A stretch of DNA of 64,000 nt from Janthinobacterium sp. GW456P (GCF_002127655.1 NZ_NEHB01000017.1:1-64000); one strand, 5' to 3'; shown: positions 7,788 to 16,627, numbered from the stretch's first letter. The notes: a model not told the origin generated them from the sequence alone. Numbers and translations are program-made.

Positions 7788-8710
7788 GGCAAGCCCAGCT
7801 TGACCTTTTCCAGCAAGTAATCGAGCATCACGCGTACCCTGGCCGGCACCTGCAGGCCCGGTCCCACGAAGACGGCGTGCACGAGTTCCTTGTCGCCCGG
7901 ATTGTAGTCCTGCAGCACGGGGATGAGTTGGCCTTGCTCGATGTCGCGCTGCACATGCTGGCGCGAAAAGCGCCCGAGACCCATGCCCGCCAGCACCAGC
8001 TGGCGCATGCTTTCACCATCGCTGACGCAGGTATTGCCCTGCGGCGTCACCTGCACGGTGTTGCCCGTCTCATCGCGGAAGGGCCAGGTTTCGTTCTGGC
8101 AGCGGAAGTTGAAGGCCAATAAATTGTGTTCGGATAATTCCTGCGGCGTGCGCGGCAAGCCGTGGCGCGCCACGTAGGCGGGTGCGGCGACGACGACCAT
8201 CGTATCTTCGCCGAGTTTACGCGCCACCAGGTTCGATTCCTTCAGCTGGCCCGTGCGGATGGCGATATCGGTGCGGTCTTCCAGCAGGTCGACGATGGCG
8301 TCGCTGACGACGACGTCGAGCACGATGTCGGGATAGCGCTGCGCGAACTCGGGCAGGATGGGCAGCAGCTGGCGCACGCCGAACGGCACGAAACAGTTGA
8401 TGCGCAAGCGCCCGCGCGGCGCGGCGCCCTGCGATGCTTCGCGCTCGGCGCCATCGATATCGTCGAGGATGCGCTTGCACTGGATAAAAAAGGCGTCGCC
8501 CTCGGGCGTGGTGTGCAGCTGGCGCGTGCTGCGCTGGAGCAGCCGGGCGCCGAGCCGCGCTTCCAGGCGATTGACGAGTTTGCTGATGGCCGACGGCGTC
8601 AGGGCCAGGCGGCGCGCGGCGGCGGAAAAGGCGCCCGTTTCCACCACGGCCACGAACACGGCCATCTCAAACGCGCGGTTGATGTCTTGCCTGGCCATTA
8701 TTGAATCCAT
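7784..8710 (-). CDS. LysR-family transcriptional regulator
   Basis: This 308-residue LysR protein has an N-terminal helix-turn-helix (GAFSAAARRLALTPSAISKLV) and a CrgA/DsdC-like effector domain with the typical SDAIVDLLEDRTDIAIRTG segment. It is divergent from the DHA1 exporter at 8797, and such pairs are normally regulator and target. A second in-frame ATG four codons in (MARQDIN) is an alternative start; neither start has a strong ribosome site. Confidence 0.92.
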   Translation of the reverse strand: MDSIMARQDINRAFEMAVFVAVVETGAFSAAARRLALTPSAISKLVNRLEARLGARLLQRSTRQLHTTPEGDAFFIQCKRILDDIDGAEREASQGAAPRGRLRINCFVPFGVRQLLPILPEFAQRYPDIVLDVVVSDAIVDLLEDRTDIAIRTGQLKESNLVARKLGEDTMVVVAAPAYVARHGLPRTPQELSEHNLLAFNFRCQNETWPFRDETGNTVQVTPQGNTCVSDGESMRQLVLAGMGLGRFSRQHVQRDIEQGQLIPVLQDYNPGDKELVHAVFVGPGLQVPARVRVMLDYLLEKVKLGLP

Positions 8711-8796
8711 TTCATAGGTGTTTCCATTATGAGAGTCTATATCAAAAGTATTTATCCCGATACACTGGCCCGCTTGAACGATTTGTTGGAGCCATC

Positions 8797-10023
8797 ATGA
8801 CCACCGCACCCCCTGTTTCCCCTCCCGCCAGCCGCATGCCGCCTGGCGTCCTGGCGCTGGCCGTCGGCGCTTTTGCCATCGGCGTGACCGAATTCATCGT
8901 CGTTGGCATCCTGCCGGCCATCGCCAAGGATCTGCATATTTCCATCGAATCGGCCGGCTCGCTCGTCAGCCTGTATGCGCTGGCGCTGGCCATCGGCACG
9001 CCGCTGCTGGTGCTGCTGATGTCGCGCCTGCCGCGCAAGGCGGCCCTGCTGGCGCTGATGAGCGTGTTCCTGGCCGGTAATTTGCTGGCCGCCTTGTCGC
9101 ATACGTTTGAGTTCTTGCTGCTGGGGCGTGTCATCACGGCCGTGGCGCACGGCACCTTCTTTGCCATCGGCGCCACCGTGGCCGCCAGCCTGGTCGCCAA
9201 GGCGCAAGCGGGCAGGGCGATTTCCGTGATGTTCGCGGGACTGACCCTGGCCATGGTGATCGGCGTGCCGCTCGGCAGCTTCCTCGGCAACCTGATGGGC
9301 TGGCGCCTGCCGTTCTTTGCCGTCGTCGTGCTGGCTGCGCTGGGATTGGCCGCCATGGCGCGCTGGCTGCCTGCCGGTTTGCAGCAGGGCAAGGGCGGCA
9401 AGGCCATGACGCAGCTGGCGGCCCTCGGCAGCGGCCCTATCCTGACGATGATGGCGGTGACCACGTTCGGTTTCGGCAGCAGCTTTGCCGCGTTCACGTT
9501 TATTACGCCCATCCTGACGGATGTGACGGGTTTTTCCGCCAGCATGGCCAGCGCCCTGCTGATCGTGTTCGGCGTCGCCACCTTTGCCGGCAACCTGGCG
9601 GGCGGCTACCTGACCAGCCACCTGGGCTGGCAAAAGGCGCTGCGATTGATGCTGCTGTTGCTGGCCGCTACGCAAGCGGGCGTGGCCTTGAGCATCAGTT
9701 CGCCCTGGATGATGACGGTGATGCTGTTCGTCTGGGGCGTGTTCGCCTTCGGCCTGTCGCCCGCCTTGCAGGCCGGCATGCTGGCGACGGCCGAGCGCTA
9801 TACGCCGCAGGCCGTCGATTTCGCTTCCGGCCTGAATATTTCCGCGTTTAATCTCGGCATTTCCTTCGGTTCCATGCTCGGTGCGCTGATGGTCTCGCGC
9901 CAGCTGATGGCATCGTCGCCTTGGGCCGGCGTGGCCGCCGCGTTGCTGGCCTTGCTGCCGCTGGCCTGGCTGGCGCGCCGCAAGCTGGCCGCCCATGTGG
10001 CCGGGGCGGGCGCGCCGCATTGA
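8797..10023 (+). CDS. MFS transporter, DHA1 (AraJ/PbuE-like) exporter
   Basis: This 408-residue protein has about 12 membrane segments and belongs to the drug:H+ antiporter-1 branch of the major facilitator superfamily. Signatures are AIGVTEFIVVGILPAIA in the first helix, SRLPRKAAL after helix 2, and DFASGLNISAFNLGISFGSMLG near the end. Family members export sugars, purines or drugs. The substrate here is unknown. The ATG at 8797 is preceded by TTGGAG and gives the normal N-terminus, while the open frame extends 32 codons further upstream. It is probably controlled by the divergent LysR gene. Confidence 0.92.
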   Translation: MTTAPPVSPPASRMPPGVLALAVGAFAIGVTEFIVVGILPAIAKDLHISIESAGSLVSLYALALAIGTPLLVLLMSRLPRKAALLALMSVFLAGNLLAALSHTFEFLLLGRVITAVAHGTFFAIGATVAASLVAKAQAGRAISVMFAGLTLAMVIGVPLGSFLGNLMGWRLPFFAVVVLAALGLAAMARWLPAGLQQGKGGKAMTQLAALGSGPILTMMAVTTFGFGSSFAAFTFITPILTDVTGFSASMASALLIVFGVATFAGNLAGGYLTSHLGWQKALRLMLLLLAATQAGVALSISSPWMMTVMLFVWGVFAFGLSPALQAGMLATAERYTPQAVDFASGLNISAFNLGISFGSMLGALMVSRQLMASSPWAGVAAALLALLPLAWLARRKLAAHVAGAGAPH

Positions 10024-10045
10024 GTCCGGCCCCGTGCGGCCCCGC

Positions 10046-10726
10046 TTATTCCAGCAGCGCGGCGATCGCCAGCGGCGTGGCGCTGGTGAGTACCTGTCCC
10101 GCATCCGCATGCGCATTGAAACGGTAGGCGAAGATACGGAAACCGGCCACGGTGTCGCCGGGAAAGGCGGGGCCGTCCTGCGCCGCCAGCGCGAGCGCCG
10201 CGCCATCGCCGCCCTGGTAGCGCACCTGCGCCGCCTGCGCTCCGGGAAAGGCAAACTGCACGCCGGCGCAGCGCTTGCCGTTCGCCCCGCCTGTGGAGCG
10301 CAGGTAGGCGAGCAGCTGTTCGCAGGCCGTGCGCAGCTCGGCCGCCGCATACACGCCATCGGGGCGCGTGACGATGGAGACCCAGGCGCTCCAGCTGAGC
10401 TGTCCCGGTTTGCGGTTCCAGCTCAGCTCCGCATTGTCGTCATAGGCGGCCCTGGAGAACGGGAAAACGGCGCGGCCCAGGGCATCGAGCGGCAGCGCCA
10501 GCTGCGTGTCCTTGCCGTGCAAGGCCAGGCGCAAGCCGTCCGTGGACACACCGGCGTCGCGCGGACGCAGGCGCAGATGGTTCTGCAGGAATTGCTTGGG
10601 CTTGCCGTACTTCTCGAACCAGATCATCTGGCGGTAGGCGTCGCGATACGCGATCCAGTCGCCCGCTTCCTGCGCGCCGGCGAACGCGGGCAGCAGTGCC
10701 AGGGCGAGTAGCAGGCGTCTGAGCAT
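10046..10726 (-). CDS. Uncharacterised exported protein
   Basis: This 226-residue protein has a clear Sec signal peptide (MLRRLLLALALLPAFAGA, cleavage before Gln19). I do not recognise the family. The mature part begins with a conserved-looking block (YRDAYRQMIWFEKYGKP) and ends with a predicted beta-rich region. It follows the MipA-like gene on the same strand after 5 bp, so the two are probably co-transcribed. That suggests a periplasmic or envelope-associated role. Confidence 0.75.
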   Translation of the reverse strand: MLRRLLLALALLPAFAGAQEAGDWIAYRDAYRQMIWFEKYGKPKQFLQNHLRLRPRDAGVSTDGLRLALHGKDTQLALPLDALGRAVFPFSRAAYDDNAELSWNRKPGQLSWSAWVSIVTRPDGVYAAAELRTACEQLLAYLRSTGGANGKRCAGVQFAFPGAQAAQVRYQGGDGAALALAAQDGPAFPGDTVAGFRIFAYRFNAHADAGQVLTSATPLAIAALLE

Positions 10727-10731
10727 GGCGC

Positions 10732-11520
10732 TTAAAACCGGTAGCCGAGGCCGCTGGACCAGGTGATGACGTGGCGCCGTTCGATGACGGGACTGTGGGC
10801 GGGACCGCTGCCCAGGCGCGTGCCCGTCACGGCGCTGTTGACCAGCCACTTGCTGCTCAGGGCCCAGTTCCAGTTGATGCCCGCCTCGACGGCGGTGACG
10901 CCGCCGGCCGGTCGGTAGTCGCGCGCGCCGCCGGCAGCAAAGCTGACGGCGTAGCGCTCGTCCATCACGGTGCCGCTGGCCAGCGCCACGCCGGCCGACA
11001 AGGTTAGCGTGTGGTGGGGCGCCAGCGAGGGCAGGGTCTTTTGCAGGCCGAGCTGGCCGCGCCAGCCGCGCGCGCTCGTGTCGTACAGCAGCGTCGACGA
11101 GACGCGCGTCCGCTCGTCCAGGTAGTAGCCATAAAAGCCGCCCACGTCGGGCGATCCCTCGATGCGCCGCGTGCCGCGCAGGCGCCGGCCATCTTCCGGA
11201 TCGCGCGCGTTGCTGGCGGCCAGCAGCGGGCCGTATTCGACGCCCGGCGTGGCCGACAGGTGCATGCCCGCCACGCCGCTGGCCGAGACGAACACGCCAT
11301 TGCTCCACTGAACTTGCAGCAGCGGCCGCAGCACGGCGCCGCGCGGCGCGCCATCGTCCGTCGCGGAGCTGCCCGTGACAGCCGCTCCCACGTACATGTC
11401 CCTGCTGCCGTCGGGCATCATCAGCGCGCCGCTGCCGTCGGCCAGCGCCGGGCCGCAGGCGGCCAGCAGCAGCGCCATTGGCAGGAGCGGGGAGGAGGTA
11501 CGGGGAGCGAACGTGTTCAT
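10732..11520 (-). CDS. MipA/OmpV family outer-membrane protein
   Basis: This 262-residue protein has a signal peptide (to about residue 27), followed by alternating amphipathic strands and a C-terminal aromatic residue (GLGYRF), as expected for an outer-membrane beta-barrel. The N-terminal MMPDGSRDMYVGAAV and the middle GFYGYYLDERTRVSSTLLYD match the MipA/OmpV pattern. Members act as scaffolds for murein enzymes or as small-molecule channels. It lies between two other envelope genes and close to a two-component system, an arrangement often seen for mipA-like genes. Confidence 0.85.
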   Translation of the reverse strand: MNTFAPRTSSPLLPMALLLAACGPALADGSGALMMPDGSRDMYVGAAVTGSSATDDGAPRGAVLRPLLQVQWSNGVFVSASGVAGMHLSATPGVEYGPLLAASNARDPEDGRRLRGTRRIEGSPDVGGFYGYYLDERTRVSSTLLYDTSARGWRGQLGLQKTLPSLAPHHTLTLSAGVALASGTVMDERYAVSFAAGGARDYRPAGGVTAVEAGINWNWALSSKWLVNSAVTGTRLGSGPAHSPVIERRHVITWSSGLGYRF

Positions 11521-11530
11521 GTCTTCCTTT

Positions 11531-12109
11531 TTAAAAGCCGAAGCGCACGCCGAGCGCCAGGCGGTTCATGCTGGCATCGAAGCCCTCGTGTCTGACGCTG
11601 GGCGCATGCTCCCATTCGAGCTGCAGCGCCACGTCTTTGCTGATCTGGTAGGCCGCGCCCACGCTCGCGTACAGGCCCGTCTTGCTGGCCGATTCGCCCG
11701 GCGGCGCATTCTTGCCGTCGATGGCGAATTTGACGCGGCTGTGCGCCACGCCGGCCTTGGCGAATAGCGACCAGTCCTCGTCCAGGCGCCAGGTGCCGCA
11801 CGCCGCCAGGTAGGCGGCGCTGGCGCGCACCTCGAGCCGGTAGCCGGGATCGAGATCGAAGCGCGTCGCGCCGCCGCTGGCGCGGTAGCCGCCCTCCAGT
11901 GCCCAGGCCGGCGCCAGCGCGTAGCCGGCGAAGACGCCGAATGGCACGGCCTTGCCGCTGGCGCCGCGCTGGCTCGTCGCGCCGCCGTTGGCAAGCTCGA
12001 TCTTGCCGTCGCTGGATGGGCTGACGTTGGCGCCCAGGTACAGGCCTTCGGCATGGGCCATCGAGGTCGCGGCAAGGGCCAGCAGGGTGCTGCATGCAAA
12101 TTTTTTCAT
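11531..12109 (-). CDS. Outer-membrane beta-barrel protein (OmpA/opacity-like)
   Basis: This 192-residue protein has a signal peptide MKKFACSTLLALAATSMAHA and eight or so amphipathic beta-strands ending in RLALGVRFGF, a typical barrel C-terminus. The strand pattern (YLGANVSPSS, FGVFAGYALAPAWALEGGYR, GLYASVGAAYQISKDVALQLEWEH) fits the small opacity/OmpA-like porin-fold family. It is the first gene of a probable three-gene envelope operon that runs away from the RstAB-like two-component genes, and it is a candidate target of that system. Confidence 0.82.
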   Translation of the reverse strand: MKKFACSTLLALAATSMAHAEGLYLGANVSPSSDGKIELANGGATSQRGASGKAVPFGVFAGYALAPAWALEGGYRASGGATRFDLDPGYRLEVRASAAYLAACGTWRLDEDWSLFAKAGVAHSRVKFAIDGKNAPPGESASKTGLYASVGAAYQISKDVALQLEWEHAPSVRHEGFDASMNRLALGVRFGF

Positions 12110-12197
12110 GTTCGGATTCCGGTTGAAGTAGGAGCCATGAATGTTAGGCAAACCTCGCCCCGGAATCCGCCTGTGTTTGTCCTTGAATTGTCCGCAA

Positions 12198-12238
12198 TTT
12201 GTAGGCCGCGTTTGTATGAAAAGTGTACAAATGTGTAC
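12198..12238. promoter_or_regulatory. Candidate operator between the envelope operon and the two-component system
   Basis: TTTGTA occurs twice in direct orientation (12198-12203 and 12211-12216, 13 bp apart). It is followed by a perfect inverted repeat, GTACA-N4-TGTAC (12225-12238). The 200-bp divergent region is clearly more A/T-rich than its surroundings. A response-regulator or autoregulatory site is a reasonable reading, but no binding protein can be assigned from sequence. Confidence 0.4.
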
Positions 12239-12312
12239 CTGATTGTCGAATATGCCACTTGCGCGCCGCGCTCCACTACAATACCCCACAAAAATGGCGG
12301 CGCGGAGGGGCG

Positions 12313-12990
12313 ATGCAAGCGGTAATGCTGGTGGAAGACGATGCGCGGCTCGCCGCGCTGGTCAAGGAATACCTGGAGCAATACGACTATGCGGTCGACG
12401 TGGTGACGCGCGGCGACCAGGCCATGGCGCGCTTTCGCGATACCCAGCCCGAGCTGGTGATACTCGACCTGACCCTGCCCGGCGTCGACGGCCTGGTGGT
12501 GTGCCGCCAGCTGCGTCAGCTCAGCGCCGTGCCGATCCTGATCCTCACGGCGCGCGAAGATAGCTTCGACGAAGTGTCGGGCCTGGAGCAGGGCGCCGAC
12601 GACTACGTGAACAAGCCGGTCCAGCCGCGCGTGCTGCTGGCCCGCCTGCGCGCGCTGCAGCGGCGCGGCAGCGCGGCGGCCGGCAGCGATATCGTCATCG
12701 GCCAGTTGCGCGTGTCGCGCGCGAACCGCGCCGTGCACTGGCGCGGGCAGGAAATCGCCATGAACAGCGCCGAATTCAAGCTGTTCGCCATCCTGGCCGA
12801 CGCCGCGGGCAAGGTCATGTCGCGCAACGACATCCTCGTGCGCATGCGCGGCATCGAGTTCGATGGCCTCGACCGCAGCATCGACAACTGCATCTCGCGC
12901 CTGCGCCGCAAGTTCGACGACGGTGGCGCCGAACGCATCAAGACGGTGTGGGGCGAAGGCTACCTGCTCACGCCCTCGGCCTGGGAATGA
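12313..12990 (+). CDS. OmpR/RstA-type response regulator
   Basis: This 225-residue two-domain regulator has a receiver domain with the acidic pocket (LVEDDARL) and phospho-acceptor Asp52 in LVILDLTLPGVDG. A C-terminal OmpR-type winged helix follows (MNSAEFKLFAILAD, SIDNCISRLRRKF, KTVWGEGYLL). The ATG at 12313 follows a strong GGAGGGG site. The stop overlaps the kinase start as ATGA, so the pair is translationally coupled. RstA is the closest textbook relative. The divergent porin operon is the likely target. Confidence 0.93.
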   Translation: MQAVMLVEDDARLAALVKEYLEQYDYAVDVVTRGDQAMARFRDTQPELVILDLTLPGVDGLVVCRQLRQLSAVPILILTAREDSFDEVSGLEQGADDYVNKPVQPRVLLARLRALQRRGSAAAGSDIVIGQLRVSRANRAVHWRGQEIAMNSAEFKLFAILADAAGKVMSRNDILVRMRGIEFDGLDRSIDNCISRLRRKFDDGGAERIKTVWGEGYLLTPSAWE

Positions 12991-14285
12991 ACCGCCTGTT
13001 CTGGCGGTTCGCGCTGCTGGTGCTGCTGGCCGTCGCGCTGGGCAGCTGCGTCATTTACTTCACCTTCAGCCGCCTGTTCGGCGATCCGCTCGAGCATATC
13101 GCGCGCGACCAGGCCGCCGGCCAGATCTTCCTGCTGCAGCAGTACGTCGACCAGGCGCCCGCCGACGAATGGCTGCCGCGCCTGAACAAGGTGCGCGAAG
13201 TGTCGGATGTCACCCTGGAACTGCAGCCGCTGGCCGCGGTATTGGCGGCGCTGCCGGCGGCGCAGCGTGCGCCGCTGCTGCAAGGCGCCGTCGTGATGGA
13301 CGTGGGCGGCAAGGCCTTCTACCGCCGCGTGGACGCCACGGGCGCGCGCTATGCCGGCTGCGAGGACGACGTGATCCACGCGCAGAGCCTGCCCATCGAC
13401 ATCGCCCAGGCGCTGCGCATGGAGGCGATCCGCTTTGCCGTCATCGCGCTATGCCTGCTGCTGCCGCTGGGCTGGTGGACGCGCGCGCATGGCCGCAGCC
13501 TGGCCGCGCTGTCGCGCATGGCCGACGATTTTGGCCAGGGCGACCTGACGGCGCGGGCGCAGGTCAGCTCCGCATCGAGCATCGCGCCGCTGGCGGCCCG
13601 CATCAATGACATGGCCGAGCGCATCGCTTCCCTGCTGGAGGCGCGCAAGCATTTGCTGCTGTCGGTCTCGCACGAGCTGCGTACGCCGATCGCGCGCCTG
13701 GAATTCGGTCTGGAACTGCTGGCCGCGCGGCATGCTGAAGGCCAGCCCGACCTGCGGCGGCGCGTCGACGCCATGGGCGCCGATGTCGAGGAACTGAAAA
13801 CGCTGGTCAATGAGCTGCTGGGCCTGATGCAGCTCGATCATGCGCAAGCGTTGCCGCGCCAGCCGTTCGCCGTGGCGCCGCTGCTGCAGGCCTGCCTGGC
13901 CGCCTTGCCGCGGCAGGTGGACGCCGGCATCGCCGCCGACCTGGGCGAAGTACGCGGCGATCCCCGCCTGCTGGCGCGCGCCGTCGGCAACCTGCTCGGC
14001 AACGCCGCCAAATATGCCGTCGCGCGCATCGCGCTGTCGGCCGCGCGCGATGGCGATGCGCTGCGCATCGTGATCGAGGACGATGGCCCCGGCATTCCCG
14101 CCGGCCAGCGCGAACAGGTGTTCGCCCCGTTCTATCGCCTGGCCCGCGAGCAGGACCATGCGACCGCCGGCCATGGCCTGGGACTGGCCATCGCCGCCCG
14201 AGCCGTCGCGCTGCACGGCGGCGCCATCGCCATCGACGACTCGCCGCTGGGCGGCGCGCGCTTCACGATTTATATTCGGGCGTGA
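12987..14285 (+). CDS. RstB-like sensor histidine kinase
   Basis: This 432-residue inner-membrane kinase has a first membrane segment at residues 8-28, a periplasmic sensor of about 120 residues, a second membrane segment (about 148-165), HAMP (about 166-220), HisKA with His229 in SVSHELRTPIARLEF, and an ATPase domain (NLLGNAAKYA, EDDGPGIP, GHGLGLAI). It pairs with the response regulator just upstream. Its last 23 bp overlap the 3' end of the convergent rhtA-like gene. Confidence 0.93.
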   Translation: MNRLFWRFALLVLLAVALGSCVIYFTFSRLFGDPLEHIARDQAAGQIFLLQQYVDQAPADEWLPRLNKVREVSDVTLELQPLAAVLAALPAAQRAPLLQGAVVMDVGGKAFYRRVDATGARYAGCEDDVIHAQSLPIDIAQALRMEAIRFAVIALCLLLPLGWWTRAHGRSLAALSRMADDFGQGDLTARAQVSSASSIAPLAARINDMAERIASLLEARKHLLLSVSHELRTPIARLEFGLELLAARHAEGQPDLRRRVDAMGADVEELKTLVNELLGLMQLDHAQALPRQPFAVAPLLQACLAALPRQVDAGIAADLGEVRGDPRLLARAVGNLLGNAAKYAVARIALSAARDGDALRIVIEDDGPGIPAGQREQVFAPFYRLAREQDHATAGHGLGLAIAARAVALHGGAIAIDDSPLGGARFTIYIRA

Positions 14286-15159
14286 GGGCCGGTGCAGGGC
14301 GCCGCGCGCGCTGCGCCATGTATGAGCTGCCCATCGACGCGGCCATGATCATGGCGATGGCCAGCCACTGCCCGGCACCGAGGCGCTCATCGAGCAGGAT
14401 GTAGGCCAGCATGGCGGCCACTGCCGGTTCCATGCTGCTCATGATGCCGAACGCTTGCGGCGTCAGCCGCTTCAGGGCCACCATTTCCAGCGAGATCGGG
14501 ATGGCGCTGGAAATGAGGGCCACGCCCAGGCCGATGGCCAGGACGACGGGCGAGAGCAGGGCGGCGCCGCTGTGCGCCACGCCCACGGGCACCACCACCA
14601 GCGCGGCCATGGTCAGGCCCAGGGATACCGAATGGCCCGCATGCAGATGGCTGGCGCGCTTGCCGAAGACGATGTACGAGGCCCAGCAGACGGCCGCGCC
14701 CAGGGCGAACAGCACGCCCGTGGGATCGAGATTGCTGACGTCGTGGCCGAGCGGCAGCAGCAGCGCCAGCCCCGCCACGGCCAGGGCCACCCAGACGAAG
14801 TCGAGCGGACGGCGCGAGGCCAGCAGCGCCACGGCCAGCGGGCCGGAAAACTCGATCGCCACGGCGATGCCGAACGGGATCGTGCGCAAGGCCATGTAGA
14901 AGCACAGGTTGGTCAGGCCCAGCGCCGCGCCGTACAGCGCCACCGTGCGCAGGTCGGCGCGGCTCAGTTGCCAGCGCCACGGGCGCCAGAACAGCAACAG
15001 CAGCAGGGCGGAAAAGCCCACGCGCACGGCCGTCGTGCCTTGCGCGCCGACCAGCGGAAACAGGCTGTGCTTGGCCCATGAGGTGCCGAGGCCCAGCGCG
15101 GTGACGGAGCCGAGGATGGCGAGCAGGGGAATGAACGAGGAATAGCGGCGTAATGGCAT
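14263..15159 (-). CDS. rhtA: EamA-family exporter, RhtA-like (threonine/homoserine)
   Basis: This 298-residue protein has about ten membrane helices and two EamA (DMT) repeats. GLGTSWAKHSLFPLVGAQGTTA, FYMALRTIPFGIAVAIEFSGPL and LTPQAFGIMSSMEPAVAA match RhtA, an inner-membrane exporter of threonine and homoserine. It is divergent from an AsnC/Lrp-type regulator, the usual control partner for amino-acid exporters. That supports an amino-acid or analogue substrate. The last codons overlap the convergent kinase gene. Confidence 0.88.
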   Translation of the reverse strand: MPLRRYSSFIPLLAILGSVTALGLGTSWAKHSLFPLVGAQGTTAVRVGFSALLLLLFWRPWRWQLSRADLRTVALYGAALGLTNLCFYMALRTIPFGIAVAIEFSGPLAVALLASRRPLDFVWVALAVAGLALLLPLGHDVSNLDPTGVLFALGAAVCWASYIVFGKRASHLHAGHSVSLGLTMAALVVVPVGVAHSGAALLSPVVLAIGLGVALISSAIPISLEMVALKRLTPQAFGIMSSMEPAVAAMLAYILLDERLGAGQWLAIAMIMAASMGSSYMAQRARRPAPALTPEYKS

Positions 15160-15175
15160 GGAAATAAAAGGCTTG

Positions 15176-15215
15176 ATATCGGAATAGCGAAAGTTTATTG
15201 TGTCTGCTCCGATAT
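15176..15215. promoter_or_regulatory. Inverted-repeat operator between rhtA-like gene and AsnC regulator
   Basis: ATATCGGA (15176-15183) and TCCGATAT (15208-15215) form a perfect 8-bp inverted repeat. Their centres are 32 bp apart, about three helical turns. This suits the wrapping oligomers of Lrp/AsnC regulators. It lies between the two divergent starts and probably controls both genes. Confidence 0.6.
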
Positions 15216-15236
15216 TTGCACTGCATTTTGACCTCC

Positions 15237-15725
15237 ATGACGCAACTTTCGCTCACGCCGTCCCCCGCCCTCGATGCTTTCGACCTGGCCATCCTCGACA
15301 TCTTGCAGCGCGATAACACGACTTCGCAGCGCGAGATCGCCCAGGCCGTGCATTTGTCGGCGCCGGCCGTGCAGCGGCGCATCCGCCGCCTGCGCGAAAG
15401 CGGCGTGATCCGCAAGGAGGTGGCCGTGCTCGACGCGAGCCGCCTGGGCCGCCCGCTGATCTTGACGGTGGAAGTGCATTTGCACGACGAACACCCGCAG
15501 CGCACGGCCGGCATGCGCGCGCGCATCATGGCCGAGCCGGCCATCCAGCAGTGCTACGGCATCACGGGCGAGGCCGATTACCTGCTGGTCATCACGGCCA
15601 GCAGCATGGCCGAATACGAGGCACTGACGGAGCGCCTGTTCGGCGGCGACGACAATATCCGCCGCTACCGCACCTCCGTGGCATTGACCTGCCTCAAGAT
15701 GGGCTTGCACGTGCCGCTGGCATAG
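15237..15725 (+). CDS. Lrp/AsnC-family transcriptional regulator
   Basis: This 162-residue protein has an N-terminal helix-turn-helix (DNTTSQREIAQAVHLSAPAV, RRIRRLRESGVI) and a C-terminal RAM ligand-binding domain (ILTVEVHLHDE, QCYGITGEADYLLVI). These are the features of leucine-responsive-type regulators that sense amino acids. The start at 15237 was preferred over the open frame from 15198 because it gives the standard N-terminus. It probably controls the divergent exporter. Confidence 0.93.
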   Translation: MTQLSLTPSPALDAFDLAILDILQRDNTTSQREIAQAVHLSAPAVQRRIRRLRESGVIRKEVAVLDASRLGRPLILTVEVHLHDEHPQRTAGMRARIMAEPAIQQCYGITGEADYLLVITASSMAEYEALTERLFGGDDNIRRYRTSVALTCLKMGLHVPLA

Positions 15726-15735
15726 GATCGGACAG

Positions 15736-16557
15736 ATGACGATCTCCAACAAGAAGCAAGCGGCCGTGACGGCAGCCATGCCCGCCAGCCTGCGTGCCGC
15801 CGTGGCCGGCTATCGATGGGTGCGCGACAGCGCCGGTGAATCGGACGCGGCCGTCTATCGGCTGCAGGGCAGGGACGGCGCGCCGGACCTGTTTTTGAAG
15901 CATGGCAAGGGTGTTGCCGCCGCCGAGCTCGCCGATGAACTGGCGCGTCTGCGCTGGCTCGCGCCCTACCTTCCCGTACCGCCGGTAGCGCAATTCGCCC
16001 AGGCGGCAAACCCGGACCAGGCATGGCTGCTGACGGCGGCGCTGCCAGGCACAACGGCGTCTGCGCTGCTGGAAGCGAACCCCGCGCTAAGGTCCACCGT
16101 GGTCGACGCGCTGGCAACTTTCCTGCGCCGCCTGCATGCGCTGCCCGTCGATGCCTGCCCGTTCGACGCCAGCCCTGCCGTGCGGCTGGCCCAGGCCCGT
16201 CGTCGCATTGATGCGGGCCTGGTCGATGCCGGCGATTTCGATGTCGCGCGCCAAGGCTGGACGGCGGAGCAGGTGTGGGCGGCGCTGCAGGATTGCCAAC
16301 CCGCCGCGCCCGACCTCGTCGTCACGCATGGCGATTTTTCGCTGGAAAATATCCTCCTGCATGAAGGAACGGTCGTCGGCTGCATCGATGTGGGACGGGC
16401 GGGCATTGCCGACCGTTATCAGGATCTGGCCATCGTCTGGCGTGCTCTCGGTGAGTTGGACACCGCGTTACAATCAAGCTTGTTACAGCAATATGGGATC
16501 CTTGATGCCGATCAAGGCAAGCTGCAATTCCATCTGCTGCTCGACGAACTGTTTTGA
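15736..16557 (+). CDS. APH(3')-type aminoglycoside phosphotransferase
   Basis: This 273-residue protein has the aminoglycoside 3'-phosphotransferase fold. ATP-binding Lys55 sits in LFLKHG, the catalytic loop is VVTHGDFSLENILL (Asp200, Asn205), the magnesium-binding loop is CIDVGRAGIADRYQDLAI (Asp218), and the C-terminus is LLDELF, the hallmark ending of APH(3') enzymes. It is likely to phosphorylate kanamycin- or neomycin-type drugs. It begins 10 bp after the AsnC gene, with base composition like its neighbours and no mobile element nearby. It therefore looks like a resident chromosomal gene. Confidence 0.9.
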   Translation: MTISNKKQAAVTAAMPASLRAAVAGYRWVRDSAGESDAAVYRLQGRDGAPDLFLKHGKGVAAAELADELARLRWLAPYLPVPPVAQFAQAANPDQAWLLTAALPGTTASALLEANPALRSTVVDALATFLRRLHALPVDACPFDASPAVRLAQARRRIDAGLVDAGDFDVARQGWTAEQVWAALQDCQPAAPDLVVTHGDFSLENILLHEGTVVGCIDVGRAGIADRYQDLAIVWRALGELDTALQSSLLQQYGILDADQGKLQFHLLLDELF

Positions 16558-16627
16558 GCACTGCCCGACGCAGTAGCGCCGCCTGCACTCGGGCATAATC
16601 AGCGGGGATGAAGAGGGGAGCACGGGA

